36,346 bases of DNA from a virus: positions 1 through 36,346 of the IMG/VR virus record IMGVR_UViG_3300044646_001128, one strand, 5' to 3'. A model generated the notes under the pieces. That model was not told the origin of the DNA, ran no database searches, and worked only from the letters and a program-made list of their open reading frames with translations. The translations under genes and the position numbers were made by a program. Shown here piece by piece: positions 1 to 7,913 of the stretch (the first letter of the stretch is position 1; each line of letters begins with the position of its first letter).

Positions 1-184
1 CTCTAAGTTGGCAAACGCAATGTTTAGAACTGGCGGAGAAGGTTCAGCCGTTCTCGATGACGTTATTCGCTACATGGAAAGAGCGGATAAAATTCGGCCT
101 GTAGACGACACGTGGAGAAACTTTTACTTAAGCAGCGGAAGAACGATGGCCCCAAGAATTTTAGACGTAATCTTAGGAAAATAA
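1..184 (+). CDS. C-terminal end of the wrap-around ejection/virion protein
   Basis: This is the last part of the gene that begins at 34444. Reading in frame from position 2 gives about 60 residues ending at the TAA at 182-184, with the final residues ILDVILGK. Bases 1-32 equal bases 36315-36346, so joining the ends restores one reading frame of 684 codons plus stop. No start codon belongs to this fragment. The next gene starts at 186, one base after the stop, so it is the distal end of the virion operon. Its function is treated with the main part of the gene. Confidence 0.9.
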   Translation, partial: SKLANAMFRTGGEGSAVLDDVIRYMERADKIRPVDDTWRNFYLSSGRTMAPRILDVILGK

Positions 185-185
185 C

Positions 186-548
186 ATGGCATTAACCAAC
201 AGCGTACTAATAACGGACACAGTAGCAGACATTCAGGTAAACCAGCGAACCGCTACAACCGACACAAATGAAAACGCCTGGGTAGCGGCGCAAGGTACAA
301 GCAAGCGGGTGTACCTCTTAAGCCTCGACTGGAGCGACGCATCAGCTACGGTCATCACCATCAAAAGCGCAGCGGATACAATTGCAGTGTTCGAGTTGGC
401 AGCTAACAGAGGCATCTCGGCCCCACTAACTATGCCGATCATGACAGCCCTTAACGAGGCGCTGAATATCACCACCTCGGCAATCGGAATACTGCGCATC
501 ACCTGGACCACCGACCAAAGAATCGCCTACAGACTGCGAGTAATATAA
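186..548 (+). CDS. Small virion-associated protein, paralogue of the next gene
   Basis: A 120-residue protein rich in Thr, Ala and Ile with a strong beta-strand pattern and no charged tail or membrane segment. It aligns along its second half with the following gene product: both have a 'LL-x-x-D-[WY]' segment, then an 'I-K-S'/'F-K-S' strand, then '[NG]EALN/K' and an aromatic-basic C-terminus. Small beta proteins of this kind occur next to fibre genes in many phages, where they may cap, decorate or anchor the fibre. That role is inferred from position only. It starts one base after the upstream stop and overlaps the next start (ATAATG at 545-550). Confidence 0.75.
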   Translation: MALTNSVLITDTVADIQVNQRTATTDTNENAWVAAQGTSKRVYLLSLDWSDASATVITIKSAADTIAVFELAANRGISAPLTMPIMTALNEALNITTSAIGILRITWTTDQRIAYRLRVI

Positions 549-934
549 TGAGCGCAATAGAAAGCACAGAGTCACGAACCTTTTACGTTGCAGGGCAAGC
601 CATTGGGACAATTATTCAAACCTGCATAGAGTTTGACGACAGCGCGGATGTGACAATAGCGACACCGACGAGCCCGGAGTGTATCTTTTTATTGGCGTAT
701 GACTATGCCGTAACGTCAGCCCACTCCCTAGTCTTTAAAAGTGGCACGGGAATTGTTAAGAGCTTGTCTTTCAGCGGCGCAACTAGCTTTGTGAGCGGCT
801 ACGTCAACACTGGGCTGCTGTTCACCGGGGCAGGAGAGGCGCTAAAAGCATCCCTCACAACGCCGGGATACCTAACGACCTTTCATACCACCTCGCACGA
901 AATAGCGGCAGCCTTTTTGAGGAAAACGATATAA
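548..934 (+). CDS. Small virion-associated protein, second paralogue
   Basis: A 128-residue beta-rich protein that resembles the preceding gene product over most of its length. Shared features are a 'LLAYDY' segment where the neighbour has 'LLSLDW', an 'FKSGTG' strand, and 'GEALKAS' against 'NEALNIT'. The pair looks like a tandem duplication that has diverged well below easy nucleotide recognition. Its stop overlaps the start of the tail fibre by one base (TAATG), so translation is probably coupled to the fibre. A role in the tail tip or fibre attachment, or as a decoration protein, is likely but not shown by any motif. Confidence 0.75.
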   Translation: MSAIESTESRTFYVAGQAIGTIIQTCIEFDDSADVTIATPTSPECIFLLAYDYAVTSAHSLVFKSGTGIVKSLSFSGATSFVSGYVNTGLLFTGAGEALKASLTTPGYLTTFHTTSHEIAAAFLRKTI

Positions 935-3708
935 TGGGCAGAATTAATTCCATCAACATTAAGGTTAGTGGCACAGACTTTAATGTTGAGACCACTGAGA
1001 CAACGCCCGAAGAGGTGGTAGGGTTTGCGCCGTGGGTGGAATTGCTCCCCCTAGCGCAGTGGCAGACTAATACCGGACTAACCGCGATTCAGTATATCAA
1101 TGCTCAAGACAGCGCTAGCGTGACCCTCGGAGCGCCAGACCTTGCCGACGTAGTAGCCGATAAGACCACCAACAGTCACGACCTCGACTTTGATCCAACA
1201 AGCAGATTGGCCAACCTTACAACCACTAATGGGATTATAGCGGAAGATTCGCCGGGGTTTAATTTAACAGCTTGCGCAAGCTTCACCGGCAACCCTGTAT
1301 CGAATCCGCTAATCCTCGCCTACTGCTTTCAAATCAGCCGCCTACCGACAGCAACCGAAACGCTCTATTCAATGGGGGCTGCTGCCTCGGATGTTTTTAG
1401 GAGCTTAGAGATAACAACCTCGGGCTACATTCAATACGCCTACAAGGATAACAGCGGCAATACTCTAACCAAAACAGGATCTACGGCCATTCCTTTTGAC
1501 CGTAAGATTATGGTCTTTTTGTTCCTCGAAAGAACCAAAGTGCGTGTTTTTCTGCATGATGGAATTTCTCTTGATCACGCGATCCAAATCACTGACGAGG
1601 GGGCTTTTAACGTTTCCTCAACCCTTGACATCCAAGCGATTAACTGTAAGTCCGCAAATGGCACCATCAGCCAGAACCGCACTAACGGCTATTACTTCGG
1701 TCATATATTAGCCGAAGCGGTGTCGTTAAAAACCTACGACATTATAGAACAAACATGTGCTATGTATGGCGTCCCATTCGCCTTAGCAGATGTCTCTACG
1801 CTTGATTCTGGTCTTGTTAGCTTAATTCAAGGACCCGGCGCGGGGAATCTAGCGACGCCAAAAGCCGACGTGGTAGATCTAGTTTCAGGCTTGACTTTTA
1901 CCGCAACCGGCACAATCCCAACAGCGGGAGATGGAAAATTCCACAAAGCGTTAAACTTAACGAACGTTGCAAGTACTATATTTACTAAAGCAACCGTTCC
2001 GGCAATTTGGGATATTTATAGTGGCAGTTACGGTGACTACACGCTGTATATCCGATACAAGACCGGGACTCTTGACGCTTCTACGCGAAACATTATTTGT
2101 CTCAACACCACAGGAGCACCGACCACAGAGAACGTTAGAGTACAGCTTGCCCCCACAACAAGTTTGATTGCGCTTGTTGTCGATAACTCAACTAAAGCCA
2201 CTACCACCGTAGCAGCGGCGAGTGATACGTGGTACGACATTGTTGTTAAGGGCGCGTCAGGAGTGCATACGTTCTCAGTTAACGGCGAGACCCCAATAAC
2301 CTTCACTCCGGGGACAAGAAGCACGGTAGGTGGGTACTTCGGCTTAGGCGCAATGTTTACAGCAGCTAGCACTATTCAACATCCGGGGCGCGGATTCCTT
2401 GACGTAGCAGCATTATGGAATCGCGCGTTAACGTCTGATGAGATAATTCAACTTCGCAAAGGCGGCAATGGTAGGGATGGGTTCTTTTCTTATTTATCCT
2501 CTGATATCTATACAGGCGGGAGCGTAACGTATGAGTACCGGGGGCCCCAGATTGCAGCGACAAACAACAACGCACTGCCTTTAACAGGCGCGGTGGCATC
2601 GGGGAACGGCGCAACATACCTTAGCTTTAAATCGCCACGGTCGGGCATACTAAAAGCCGTTGATTTTTGGTGGAAGTCGAAGTCTACAGGAGTTTACGCA
2701 GCAGGAACGGGAGGGACTTACACTCTAAGCGTGAGAACCGACAACGCCGGAGCCCCGTCTTCTACGGTAGTGGCAGAGGTTACGGGGATTACTGGTTTTG
2801 ATCGAGTGTCATCAGGAGGCAATACCGCTCAGGATTTTAGATCTCACACGCTAACCCCAATAACCGGCGGTGGGGCGATTACTGCGGGAACCCAATACCA
2901 CCTTTGCGTCTTAAACACCCACGCCAGCCCAGCAAGTAATTACATGTCGCTCAACGGGTCATCGACGTACAATAACAGCAGGTCTTTAAACCGCCCGACT
3001 ATGGATAACTTTACAGACTTTGCTATGAGGCTGGGGAACGGCTACGGCGGCGGGGCGTTCAATAGCTACACGTCAGGCGTAACTACAGGCAATGCGGTAA
3101 ACGTAACCTTCCACGTTGATACAGACAGCAGCGGAACGGCTGATTTCTGGTTTGGTAATCCATGGACGGATCCAGTATCCGGCAATTCAGGCGCCCTCTC
3201 AGTCCCTTTTAGTGGGGCAACTCGGATTCGGCAAAAACTCCCGATAGCGGCAGGAGATAGTTTTACTATCACATCGGTGAACGTCGCACTTACTAGAATC
3301 GGGGCAAGCACGGGGGTCTCGTACCGCTTTTTGGCCTCTAACGGGACTACTGTACTCGCAAGCGGGACAATCTCAGAGTCTAACTTTCCGTCCTTCGCGG
3401 CGACTAGCAGCACATCAAATCCATCATGGGGTAGGGCGGTACTTTCAAGCCCTTTAGCTATAACTGGAGGGAGCTTGTACTATCTTGAATTGTGGGCTGC
3501 TTCTGGGCAGTACTACCCGTCTGTTATGAACCACCAATCGCCATCCTACGGATCTTCGGCGATTCAAGGAGCGAACGGGGTTCGTGGCGGATGGTACGGC
3601 GGAACGAATGGAAATTTGCAGTTGAGTACAAATTCGGGCGTGTCGTATGGCACCTACAATAGTGGCAAGAGGTGTTTAGCATTTTATTTTGAGGTAACCG
3701 TACCTTAG
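934..3708 (+). CDS. Tail fibre / receptor-binding protein with lectin-like modules
   Basis: A 924-residue protein and the longest reading frame in the window. Roughly residues 105-285 and 290-515 look like two concanavalin/LamG-type beta-sandwiches. The second ends with 'LDVAALWNRALTSDEI', the usual closing signature of LamG-like modules. Residues 530-700 and 745-924 look like two further beta-sandwiches, each opening with a jelly-roll-like pattern and rich in Gly, Ser and Thr. Such modules bind carbohydrate, so this is the best candidate for host recognition. No catalytic depolymerase motif or intramolecular chaperone is recognisable. It follows the two small beta proteins with a one-base overlap and ends a transcription unit-like block at 3708. 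The C-terminal half is the part most likely to vary between relatives. Confidence 0.8.
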   Translation: MGRINSINIKVSGTDFNVETTETTPEEVVGFAPWVELLPLAQWQTNTGLTAIQYINAQDSASVTLGAPDLADVVADKTTNSHDLDFDPTSRLANLTTTNGIIAEDSPGFNLTACASFTGNPVSNPLILAYCFQISRLPTATETLYSMGAAASDVFRSLEITTSGYIQYAYKDNSGNTLTKTGSTAIPFDRKIMVFLFLERTKVRVFLHDGISLDHAIQITDEGAFNVSSTLDIQAINCKSANGTISQNRTNGYYFGHILAEAVSLKTYDIIEQTCAMYGVPFALADVSTLDSGLVSLIQGPGAGNLATPKADVVDLVSGLTFTATGTIPTAGDGKFHKALNLTNVASTIFTKATVPAIWDIYSGSYGDYTLYIRYKTGTLDASTRNIICLNTTGAPTTENVRVQLAPTTSLIALVVDNSTKATTTVAAASDTWYDIVVKGASGVHTFSVNGETPITFTPGTRSTVGGYFGLGAMFTAASTIQHPGRGFLDVAALWNRALTSDEIIQLRKGGNGRDGFFSYLSSDIYTGGSVTYEYRGPQIAATNNNALPLTGAVASGNGATYLSFKSPRSGILKAVDFWWKSKSTGVYAAGTGGTYTLSVRTDNAGAPSSTVVAEVTGITGFDRVSSGGNTAQDFRSHTLTPITGGGAITAGTQYHLCVLNTHASPASNYMSLNGSSTYNNSRSLNRPTMDNFTDFAMRLGNGYGGGAFNSYTSGVTTGNAVNVTFHVDTDSSGTADFWFGNPWTDPVSGNSGALSVPFSGATRIRQKLPIAAGDSFTITSVNVALTRIGASTGVSYRFLASNGTTVLASGTISESNFPSFAATSSTSNPSWGRAVLSSPLAITGGSLYYLELWAASGQYYPSVMNHQSPSYGSSAIQGANGVRGGWYGGTNGNLQLSTNSGVSYGTYNSGKRCLAFYFEVTVP

Positions 3709-3756
3709 ATTAAGCAGTTTATTTTTGCAGTTACTTTTTATCTAAAGAGGATTGTT

Positions 3757-4110
3757 ATGAGCAGAGAACTAGTTATCAGCCGCATTCGGGATTTCTTCAC
3801 TGAAGCTTTGGCAGCGGATGTTTTCCCACTCGAAGAGTCTATACGGTTTTGCAAAGAGCTTGAGCCGCTATTAGTTGAACAATCGACCCTAGAGGCTCGC
3901 AGCGTAGTTTTAGGTACCGCCGTTGTTGACTTCTTGACTAAGTATCCTGCTACTGACAAACCCGACTACAGAGAGTTGACGACGCTGAAAACAGAAGTGG
4001 AGAAGGTCCAAGCGGACCTCGAAGCGGCCAAGCTCGAAATCGCTAAGCTTGAAGCGGAGAAACTTGAAGCCGAGAAGGTCGTCGAACCAGAACCCATAGT
4101 TGAGCCATAG
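3757..4110 (+). CDS. Small acidic protein with C-terminal coiled coil
   Basis: A 117-residue protein preceded by AAAGAGG at a suitable distance before the ATG. The first 75 residues are predicted helical. Residues about 78-108 form a clear coiled coil with repeated 'LEAxKLE' heptads, followed by a Pro-Glu-rich tail (EPEPIVEP). I do not recognise a family. It opens the gene cluster that leads into the endolysin and could be a small scaffold, chaperone or lysis accessory. The sequence does not decide between these. Confidence 0.65.
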   Translation: MSRELVISRIRDFFTEALAADVFPLEESIRFCKELEPLLVEQSTLEARSVVLGTAVVDFLTKYPATDKPDYRELTTLKTEVEKVQADLEAAKLEIAKLEAEKLEAEKVVEPEPIVEP

Positions 4111-4112
4111 AC

Positions 4113-4304
4113 ATGAAGATTCACCTAGAATTCGAGCCCCACGAGCAGCAGGAAGTAGTAGACTACTTGCAAGCGCAAGACGAAGCGGCGATTCTGCATG
4201 ACTTTAGGGGCTCAATTCGAGGCATTTTGAAGCACTCGGACGATGAGGAACTAATCAAGTGTGCAGAGTGGGCAAGGGCTGAATTGGAGAAATTAGGAGA
4301 CTAA
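4113..4304 (+). CDS. Small acidic hypothetical protein
   Basis: A 63-residue, mostly helical, acidic protein, starting two bases after the previous stop and overlapping the endolysin start by one base (TAATG). The sequence is amphipathic with no Cys pairs, membrane span or known motif. The tight coupling on both sides supports it as real. Its placement directly before the endolysin suggests membership of a lysis/accessory cassette, but no function can be assigned. Confidence 0.6.
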   Translation: MKIHLEFEPHEQQEVVDYLQAQDEAAILHDFRGSIRGILKHSDDEELIKCAEWARAELEKLGD

Positions 4305-4840
4305 TGGCAACCGAAATCCTCAAAGGCTTAACCCTCGAAAAGTGGCAGCTGATACAGCAAGCCGCGTGCAAGCTTGATGTACCAACCTTGCACTTAGCGG
4401 CGATTATAGCCTTTGAGACTGCGGAAACCTTCGGTGCTCAGAAGGCTAATCCGCTCAGCGGTGCGATTGGGCTGATTCAGTTCACGCCTATAGGCTATCA
4501 ATCAATTAAGGGCAAAGGCTACAGTTATAAGGGCCTTGCGCTAATGACCTTTGAAGAGCAGTTATTAGGGCCGGTTGTGGATTATTTTCGTGCCAACAGA
4601 GGGGTTGGGTTACAAGGCTTGGCCGATCTCTATATGTGCGTCCTGGCCCCGGTAGCGGTCAACAAGCCCATGGATTTCGTGCTTTATCGGGCGCCAAATA
4701 AATCGTATAATCAGAATAGGGGCCTTGACGACGTGAAGAAAGGCTACATCACGAAAGCTGATGCGGCCCAGGAGGTTTTGAAGAAGCTTGAGAAGGTAAA
4801 GGCAAGAGTTAAAAAATTGGAGGCAACATGTCAAAGCTAG
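4304..4840 (+). CDS. Endolysin, lysozyme-fold lytic transglycosylase type
   Basis: A 178-residue protein with the pattern of a lytic transglycosylase/lysozyme-like domain. Glu38 in 'IAFETAETF' is in the position of the catalytic acid, and 'GAIGLIQFTP' (about 53-62) matches the conserved GLxQ/F motif that follows it. The family cleaves the MurNAc-GlcNAc bond of peptidoglycan. There is no signal peptide or SAR segment, so export would need a holin. The C-terminal 35 residues form a Lys/Glu-rich helix rather than a classical binding domain. The gene overlaps the next one by 13 bases. The membrane protein at 5459-5839 is the nearest holin or spanin candidate. Confidence 0.8.
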   Translation: MATEILKGLTLEKWQLIQQAACKLDVPTLHLAAIIAFETAETFGAQKANPLSGAIGLIQFTPIGYQSIKGKGYSYKGLALMTFEEQLLGPVVDYFRANRGVGLQGLADLYMCVLAPVAVNKPMDFVLYRAPNKSYNQNRGLDDVKKGYITKADAAQEVLKKLEKVKARVKKLEATCQS

Positions 4841-5013
4841 AGATCGGATTAGTATTGCAAGTATTTAGTTTCTTGGAAGGCATTTGGGAAACGCTGAACG
4901 ATGGCGACAGAACAGACGACTTTGATGATGGAATCAGAGCGTTAAAAAGGGCTTTCGGATTAGTCGATCACGATTGTTGCGACAAGGACAAGGAAGAAGA
5001 GAAGGAAGGGTAG
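4828..5013 (+). CDS. Small acidic protein
   Basis: A 61-residue protein starting inside the end of the endolysin gene, with 'TTGGAGG' as ribosome binding site just upstream. The N-terminal 20 residues are moderately hydrophobic but too short and interrupted for a confident membrane segment. The centre and C-terminus are very acidic, with a vicinal Cys pair (HDCCDKD) near the end. No family is recognised. It lies in the lysis cassette. Confidence 0.55.
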   Translation: MSKLEIGLVLQVFSFLEGIWETLNDGDRTDDFDDGIRALKRAFGLVDHDCCDKDKEEEKEG

Positions 5014-5016
5014 GTT

Positions 5017-5208
5017 ATGAGCTACTTCGTACTTGACAGCGACAAGCTAAGCGAACCAGCTTTAAAGGGATTACGAGATGCTATCCGTCTCGCCAAGCAA
5101 GCGCACACAACAGACTTAGAGCTACGGGTAAACGCTCAGGACGTTAGGAAGCAAGCGGACTGGGTGAAATACTTGGAAGAAGTCGAGACGACGGAGATAG
5201 AATCATGA
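5017..5208 (+). CDS. Small hypothetical protein
   Basis: A 63-residue helical protein with no recognisable motif, starting three bases after the previous stop and overlapping the next gene by four bases (ATGA at 5205-5208). The overlap and a preceding purine-rich site support translation. Function unknown. A role in the lysis or accessory cassette is suggested only by position. Confidence 0.55.
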   Translation: MSYFVLDSDKLSEPALKGLRDAIRLAKQAHTTDLELRVNAQDVRKQADWVKYLEEVETTEIES

Positions 5209-5462
5209 AGCACTACATACGAGTTAGCGCAATCAAAGCGGAACCTCTAACCCTCGGCGAGTATAACATTCGCCGTGGCTGGACTATCCCAGAAAATGAA
5301 GATCCTGCTACGGAAGGGTATTATGTTGAATATGAGGACGGCTATAAATCGTGGTGCCCAAAGGATAAGTTCGAGGTCGCGGCGGTTGAGGTCATAGAAA
5401 GTGATTGGCTTGAATTGCAGAGAAAGACATTGGAAGGATTACGGCCAGAGGTAGCAGTATGA
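5205..5462 (+). CDS. Conserved phage protein of unknown function ('RGWxIPxxE' type)
   Basis: An 85-residue protein with the pattern 'YNIRRGWTIPENEDP...GYYVEYEDGYKSWCPKD'. I recognise this layout from many phage genomes, where small proteins of about 80-100 residues sit near lysis or head genes without a known role. It is acidic and has a single Cys. It is coupled by ATGA overlaps on both sides (5205-5208 and 5459-5462). Confidence 0.7.
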   Translation: MKHYIRVSAIKAEPLTLGEYNIRRGWTIPENEDPATEGYYVEYEDGYKSWCPKDKFEVAAVEVIESDWLELQRKTLEGLRPEVAV

Positions 5463-5839
5463 ACTTCAGCGACATCCCTACTTATATCACCGCAGCCGGT
5501 ATTATCGGCGGCGCTCTAGCTTCTGTTGCTCTCTTTATCGGGCAAGGAATCAAAAAGACCACAAAAGCAGGGTCGGCTATCCTTACCGACCTTGCAACAG
5601 AGGGCGTGAAAAAAGTAACAGAAGGTGTCGCCATTCTAACCACGATTAATCTGAAGGTTGACAACATCGAACACAAGATGCACGAGGTTAAGACCGAGAT
5701 GGGTGAGGTCCAGGCGTTTATGAATAGCTCTCAGCGCGATAGAACCGAGTTGCACGTCAGAGTGGGAGACCTCGAGCGCAGGTTAACTACGCTCGAAGGT
5801 CGAGATCGTACTACGAATACCATCAGAGAATTTTCTTAG
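5459..5839 (+). CDS. Membrane-anchored coiled-coil protein; holin or inner-membrane spanin candidate
   Basis: A 126-residue protein with one hydrophobic segment at about residues 9-29, followed by a long soluble region. Residues about 65-115 have heptad spacing typical of a coiled coil. One N-terminal membrane helix with a coiled coil beyond it fits an Rz-like inner-membrane spanin, and also fits some small single-span holins. It is the only clear membrane protein near the endolysin, so it probably takes part in lysis, but which step is not decided by sequence. It ends one base before the convergent lipoprotein gene, with no hairpin terminator between them. Confidence 0.6.
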   Translation: MNFSDIPTYITAAGIIGGALASVALFIGQGIKKTTKAGSAILTDLATEGVKKVTEGVAILTTINLKVDNIEHKMHEVKTEMGEVQAFMNSSQRDRTELHVRVGDLERRLTTLEGRDRTTNTIREFS

Positions 5840-5840
5840 C

Positions 5841-6302
5841 TCAATCATTCCGTTCATTATTTTCTATCTCCAGTTTACATTCGCCAAACTTCACAGTCCA
5901 TTTTGCCTTTGGATTAAGGCTCAACGGGCCTTTATAGTGGCCTCTCAGCATACCCGCCGATGGGTTCGCACACCCGGCAAATAACAGCCTCTCGCACTTC
6001 TTAAGGCTACACACCTCAACAATCTCGAACGTCCTAATATTCCCCGGTAGCAAAAACGCAAAGTTCTTCGGGTTAGTATCAGACCGCTTGAACAGCGTGC
6101 CTCCTTTGCCGTCTCCGAAGGTCGCCGACTTACAGGACTTAAGCGGCGCATGAGGCGCACATCTATCTCCTGGCGTCGGGATATTGATCGGCGGCGCCCC
6201 TATAGTAGCCGTAGCGGTAGGCACCGGCGTAGGCGGCTTGTTTGGAGCCTCTGGGAGGGGGCAGCCGGTTAAGAGGCAGCTAATCAGTAGTAGTTTCTTC
6301 AT
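5841..6302 (-). CDS. Exported lipoprotein, Pro-rich and Cys-rich
   Basis: A 153-residue protein with a short signal peptide, 'MKKLLLISCLLTGC', whose 'LTGC' lipobox predicts lipidation at Cys14. The mature N-terminus is Pro-rich (about residues 15-45), and at least six further Cys suggest disulfides in the periplasm. I place the start at 6302 because AAGGAG lies just upstream; an in-frame GTG at 6323 would put that site inside the gene. It is the last gene of the leftward operon. Possible roles are superinfection exclusion or an outer-membrane spanin partner for the convergent membrane protein. It is longer than typical Rz1-like proteins, so the first role is at least as likely. Confidence 0.75.
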   Translation of the reverse strand: MKKLLLISCLLTGCPLPEAPNKPPTPVPTATATIGAPPINIPTPGDRCAPHAPLKSCKSATFGDGKGGTLFKRSDTNPKNFAFLLPGNIRTFEIVEVCSLKKCERLLFAGCANPSAGMLRGHYKGPLSLNPKAKWTVKFGECKLEIENNERND

Positions 6303-6507
6303 ATTCAAGCTCCTTATATTCACCAGTTTCGAAATGGCTATTTCGTTGTTCCATTAATATCTGCTCCACTATCTCAGCGGCCCCATACACCTCGTAGCCG
6401 TCAACATCAAAATGCCTTTCGGCGGGAACTTCTACAAGAGTCTTGGGGTCTTCATCTTGTGCCTCATATGCTGTTAGTGTTCTAACTTGTATGTATGCCA
6501 TCTTCAT
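6280..6507 (-). CDS. Small acidic protein of the leftward operon
   Basis: A 75-residue acidic protein with the C-terminus 'EYEETTTD'. It overlaps the lipoprotein start by 23 bases and follows the upstream gene after one base. A second ATG at codon 3 (6501) is also usable. No motif is recognised. It is accepted because of the continuous coupling of frames in this operon. Confidence 0.6.
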   Translation of the reverse strand: MKMAYIQVRTLTAYEAQDEDPKTLVEVPAERHFDVDGYEVYGAAEIVEQILMEQRNSHFETGEYKELEYEETTTD

Positions 6508-6508
6508 C

Positions 6509-6733
6509 CTACGCTATCTCCTGAAAATAATTATCCAGCCTTGCGAGAAAGGCGTTTCGCTCCTTGGGGTTATCAAAGACTATTGTTTCATCAGTTTTGT
6601 GCGAAAAGAAAAGCGTTAATGGCCAGTCGTCGCCCAGGCCCTTTTCTTCATCGTCATCGTCCCAAGTGGTATACCCAACGACATGATCTAGAATAATTCG
6701 AGTGCTATTCAGCAGCGTTATCCTATTCTTCAT
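6509..6733 (-). CDS. Small protein, regulator or accessory, unknown
   Basis: A 74-residue protein starting at an ATG with a near-perfect GGAGGTG site upstream, which favours 6733 over the longer frame beginning at 6763. The centre carries an acidic stretch 'TTWDDDDEEKG', and the C-terminus is a predicted helix. The gene overlaps the upstream one by 11 bases. No family is recognised. Confidence 0.6.
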   Translation of the reverse strand: MKNRITLLNSTRIILDHVVGYTTWDDDDEEKGLGDDWPLTLFFSHKTDETIVFDNPKERNAFLARLDNYFQEIA

Positions 6734-6941
6734 TTTGCACCTCCACGATTCCACTATCATCAAGAACTACTTCTCCGTATTCCCTCATCGCCCGGACCAC
6801 TACTCCCCATACATCATAATTTCCAATCACTGACACGGTACGACACCAATCAAGATCCTCGTTTAGTGTCCATATATCGCCGTTCTCTTGACAGCCCAAA
6901 CACATGCAGTGTGCCCGTTTGATCTTAATTTTAGGCTTCAT
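6723..6941 (-). CDS. Small Cys-containing protein
   Basis: A 72-residue protein with 'HCMCLGCQ' at residues 11-18 and another Cys at about residue 33. This could bind a metal, but the spacing is not a classical zinc ribbon. GAGGAGGTG precedes the start at good distance. It overlaps the upstream gene by four bases and the downstream one by 11. The function is not recognisable. Confidence 0.6.
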   Translation of the reverse strand: MKPKIKIKRAHCMCLGCQENGDIWTLNEDLDWCRTVSVIGNYDVWGVVVRAMREYGEVVLDDSGIVEVQNEE

Positions 6942-7192
6942 TTGGCACCTCCTCTAGTCGAGGCGTTGTCCAGTATCGCTGTTTGCATGGCATCGAATAC
7001 TTTTTGCATTTCGTCTCTATTGTCGCTTCCAGTAATAGTATGCTTTCCCACAGCGTCGAGAATGGTGATATCTCCCGTTTCTTCGAGTGAGAAACTGTTC
7101 ACGTTTAGCAAGTTAATGACTACCTCATGGTTTAATTTAAGGAGCACTCCCGTAATCTCTATGTCTTTTCTTGTCGCTTCCCTTAGGCTCAT
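6938..7192 (-). CDS. Small hypothetical protein
   Basis: An 84-residue protein with alternating hydrophobic residues suggesting a compact alpha/beta fold. The start at 7192 gives an ATGA overlap with the end of the thermonuclease-like gene and has a GGTGGAG site; an in-frame GTG at 7198 is less likely. It ends 'ASTRGGAK' and is coupled to the next gene by an overlap. No motif is recognised. Confidence 0.6.
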   Translation of the reverse strand: MSLREATRKDIEITGVLLKLNHEVVINLLNVNSFSLEETGDITILDAVGKHTITGSDNRDEMQKVFDAMQTAILDNASTRGGAK

Positions 7193-7638
7193 CTCCACCC
7201 TTTTTTAATCAAAGCATTTCGTTGTTTCTTCGTCAGTAGCCCGTCATACCGCGTCGACGGGTACCGCTTCCTCATCTCTACGTTCAAGCAACCTTTCTGA
7301 CTCTCTACGAGCCCTAGTGTTCGCCCGTACCTATCTTTCCCAAACCTCTCTACAGCCACGTAACTACCAGCTAGTCTGTCTACATCAAAGGCGGCACGGT
7401 AGTAGTGCCTTTCACCTCGCTCAGGCGTCTGAACCCCTATCAGGCGAACCCTCTCCGTGTTTTTCGGGTCTCTCGCAGGGCAAAATACCTCAATCGTATC
7501 GCCGTCAATCACCCGCGTAACAACGCATTCGAACGGTTGACCAAAGGCGACCTTTGAGAGCGCTACCCAGGCGCAAAGGGAAAAGAGGATAGCGACAAAC
7601 CTTATTAAGACCACCATATATCTATGTTCAGCGTCCAT
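7189..7638 (-). CDS. Exported thermonuclease-fold (SNase-like) protein
   Basis: A 149-residue protein. Residues 8-33 form a signal or anchor segment, and the rest is a staphylococcal-nuclease (OB-fold) domain. Against the Staphylococcus enzyme I see Asp45 and Asp47 in 'VIDGDTIEV', Arg65 in 'RVRLIG', Glu73 in 'TPERGE' and Arg106 in 'RYGR', matching most of the active site. The usual calcium-ligand Asp before 'TPE' is Gln70 here. The family cuts DNA and RNA with calcium. Export would place it in the periplasm, where it could attack incoming DNA or scavenge host DNA. The start at 7638 is favoured by AAGGAG and a TGATG junction with the upstream stop. Confidence 0.85.
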   Translation of the reverse strand: MDAEHRYMVVLIRFVAILFSLCAWVALSKVAFGQPFECVVTRVIDGDTIEVFCPARDPKNTERVRLIGVQTPERGERHYYRAAFDVDRLAGSYVAVERFGKDRYGRTLGLVESQKGCLNVEMRKRYPSTRYDGLLTKKQRNALIKKGWR

Positions 7639-7913
7639 CACTCCAACTCCTTCTTGATCGCAGCCCGGATACGATCAGGCGCATAGTCTAAGTACTCACA
7701 AATCTCTACGAACCCGAACCCTTCCGACTGGTCTTCAAATACCCACTCCAAGGCGTCTACCTTTTCAGCGTAGTAGCGTCTCGCTTCGTTACTATCAACC
7801 CTCCATTCGCGAAAAATGTCATCAATCGCTCTTTCAATTACAGCGACCAGCAAAGCCCTGTATGGATCTTTATTTGTTACTTCTACCCCTTCCGCTACGA
7901 ATGCCAGTTTCAT
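7638..7913 (-). CDS. Small helical protein, tandem paralogue of the upstream gene
   Basis: A 91-residue helical protein. Its C-terminal half, 'ALEWVFEDQSEGFGFVEIC', lines up with 'ALDWFLVDKPGFTFTLVC' in the product of 7910-8215. After that both continue with a leucine-containing stretch and a basic helix '[IR]RAAIKK'/'KIKRWI'. This Ala-Leu-[DE]-Trp...Phe...Cys layout occurs in small phage and prophage proteins that I associate with DNA-associated or regulatory roles, but I cannot name the family. It overlaps its neighbours on both sides. Confidence 0.65.
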   Translation of the reverse strand: MKLAFVAEGVEVTNKDPYRALLVAVIERAIDDIFREWRVDSNEARRYYAEKVDALEWVFEDQSEGFGFVEICEYLDYAPDRIRAAIKKELE

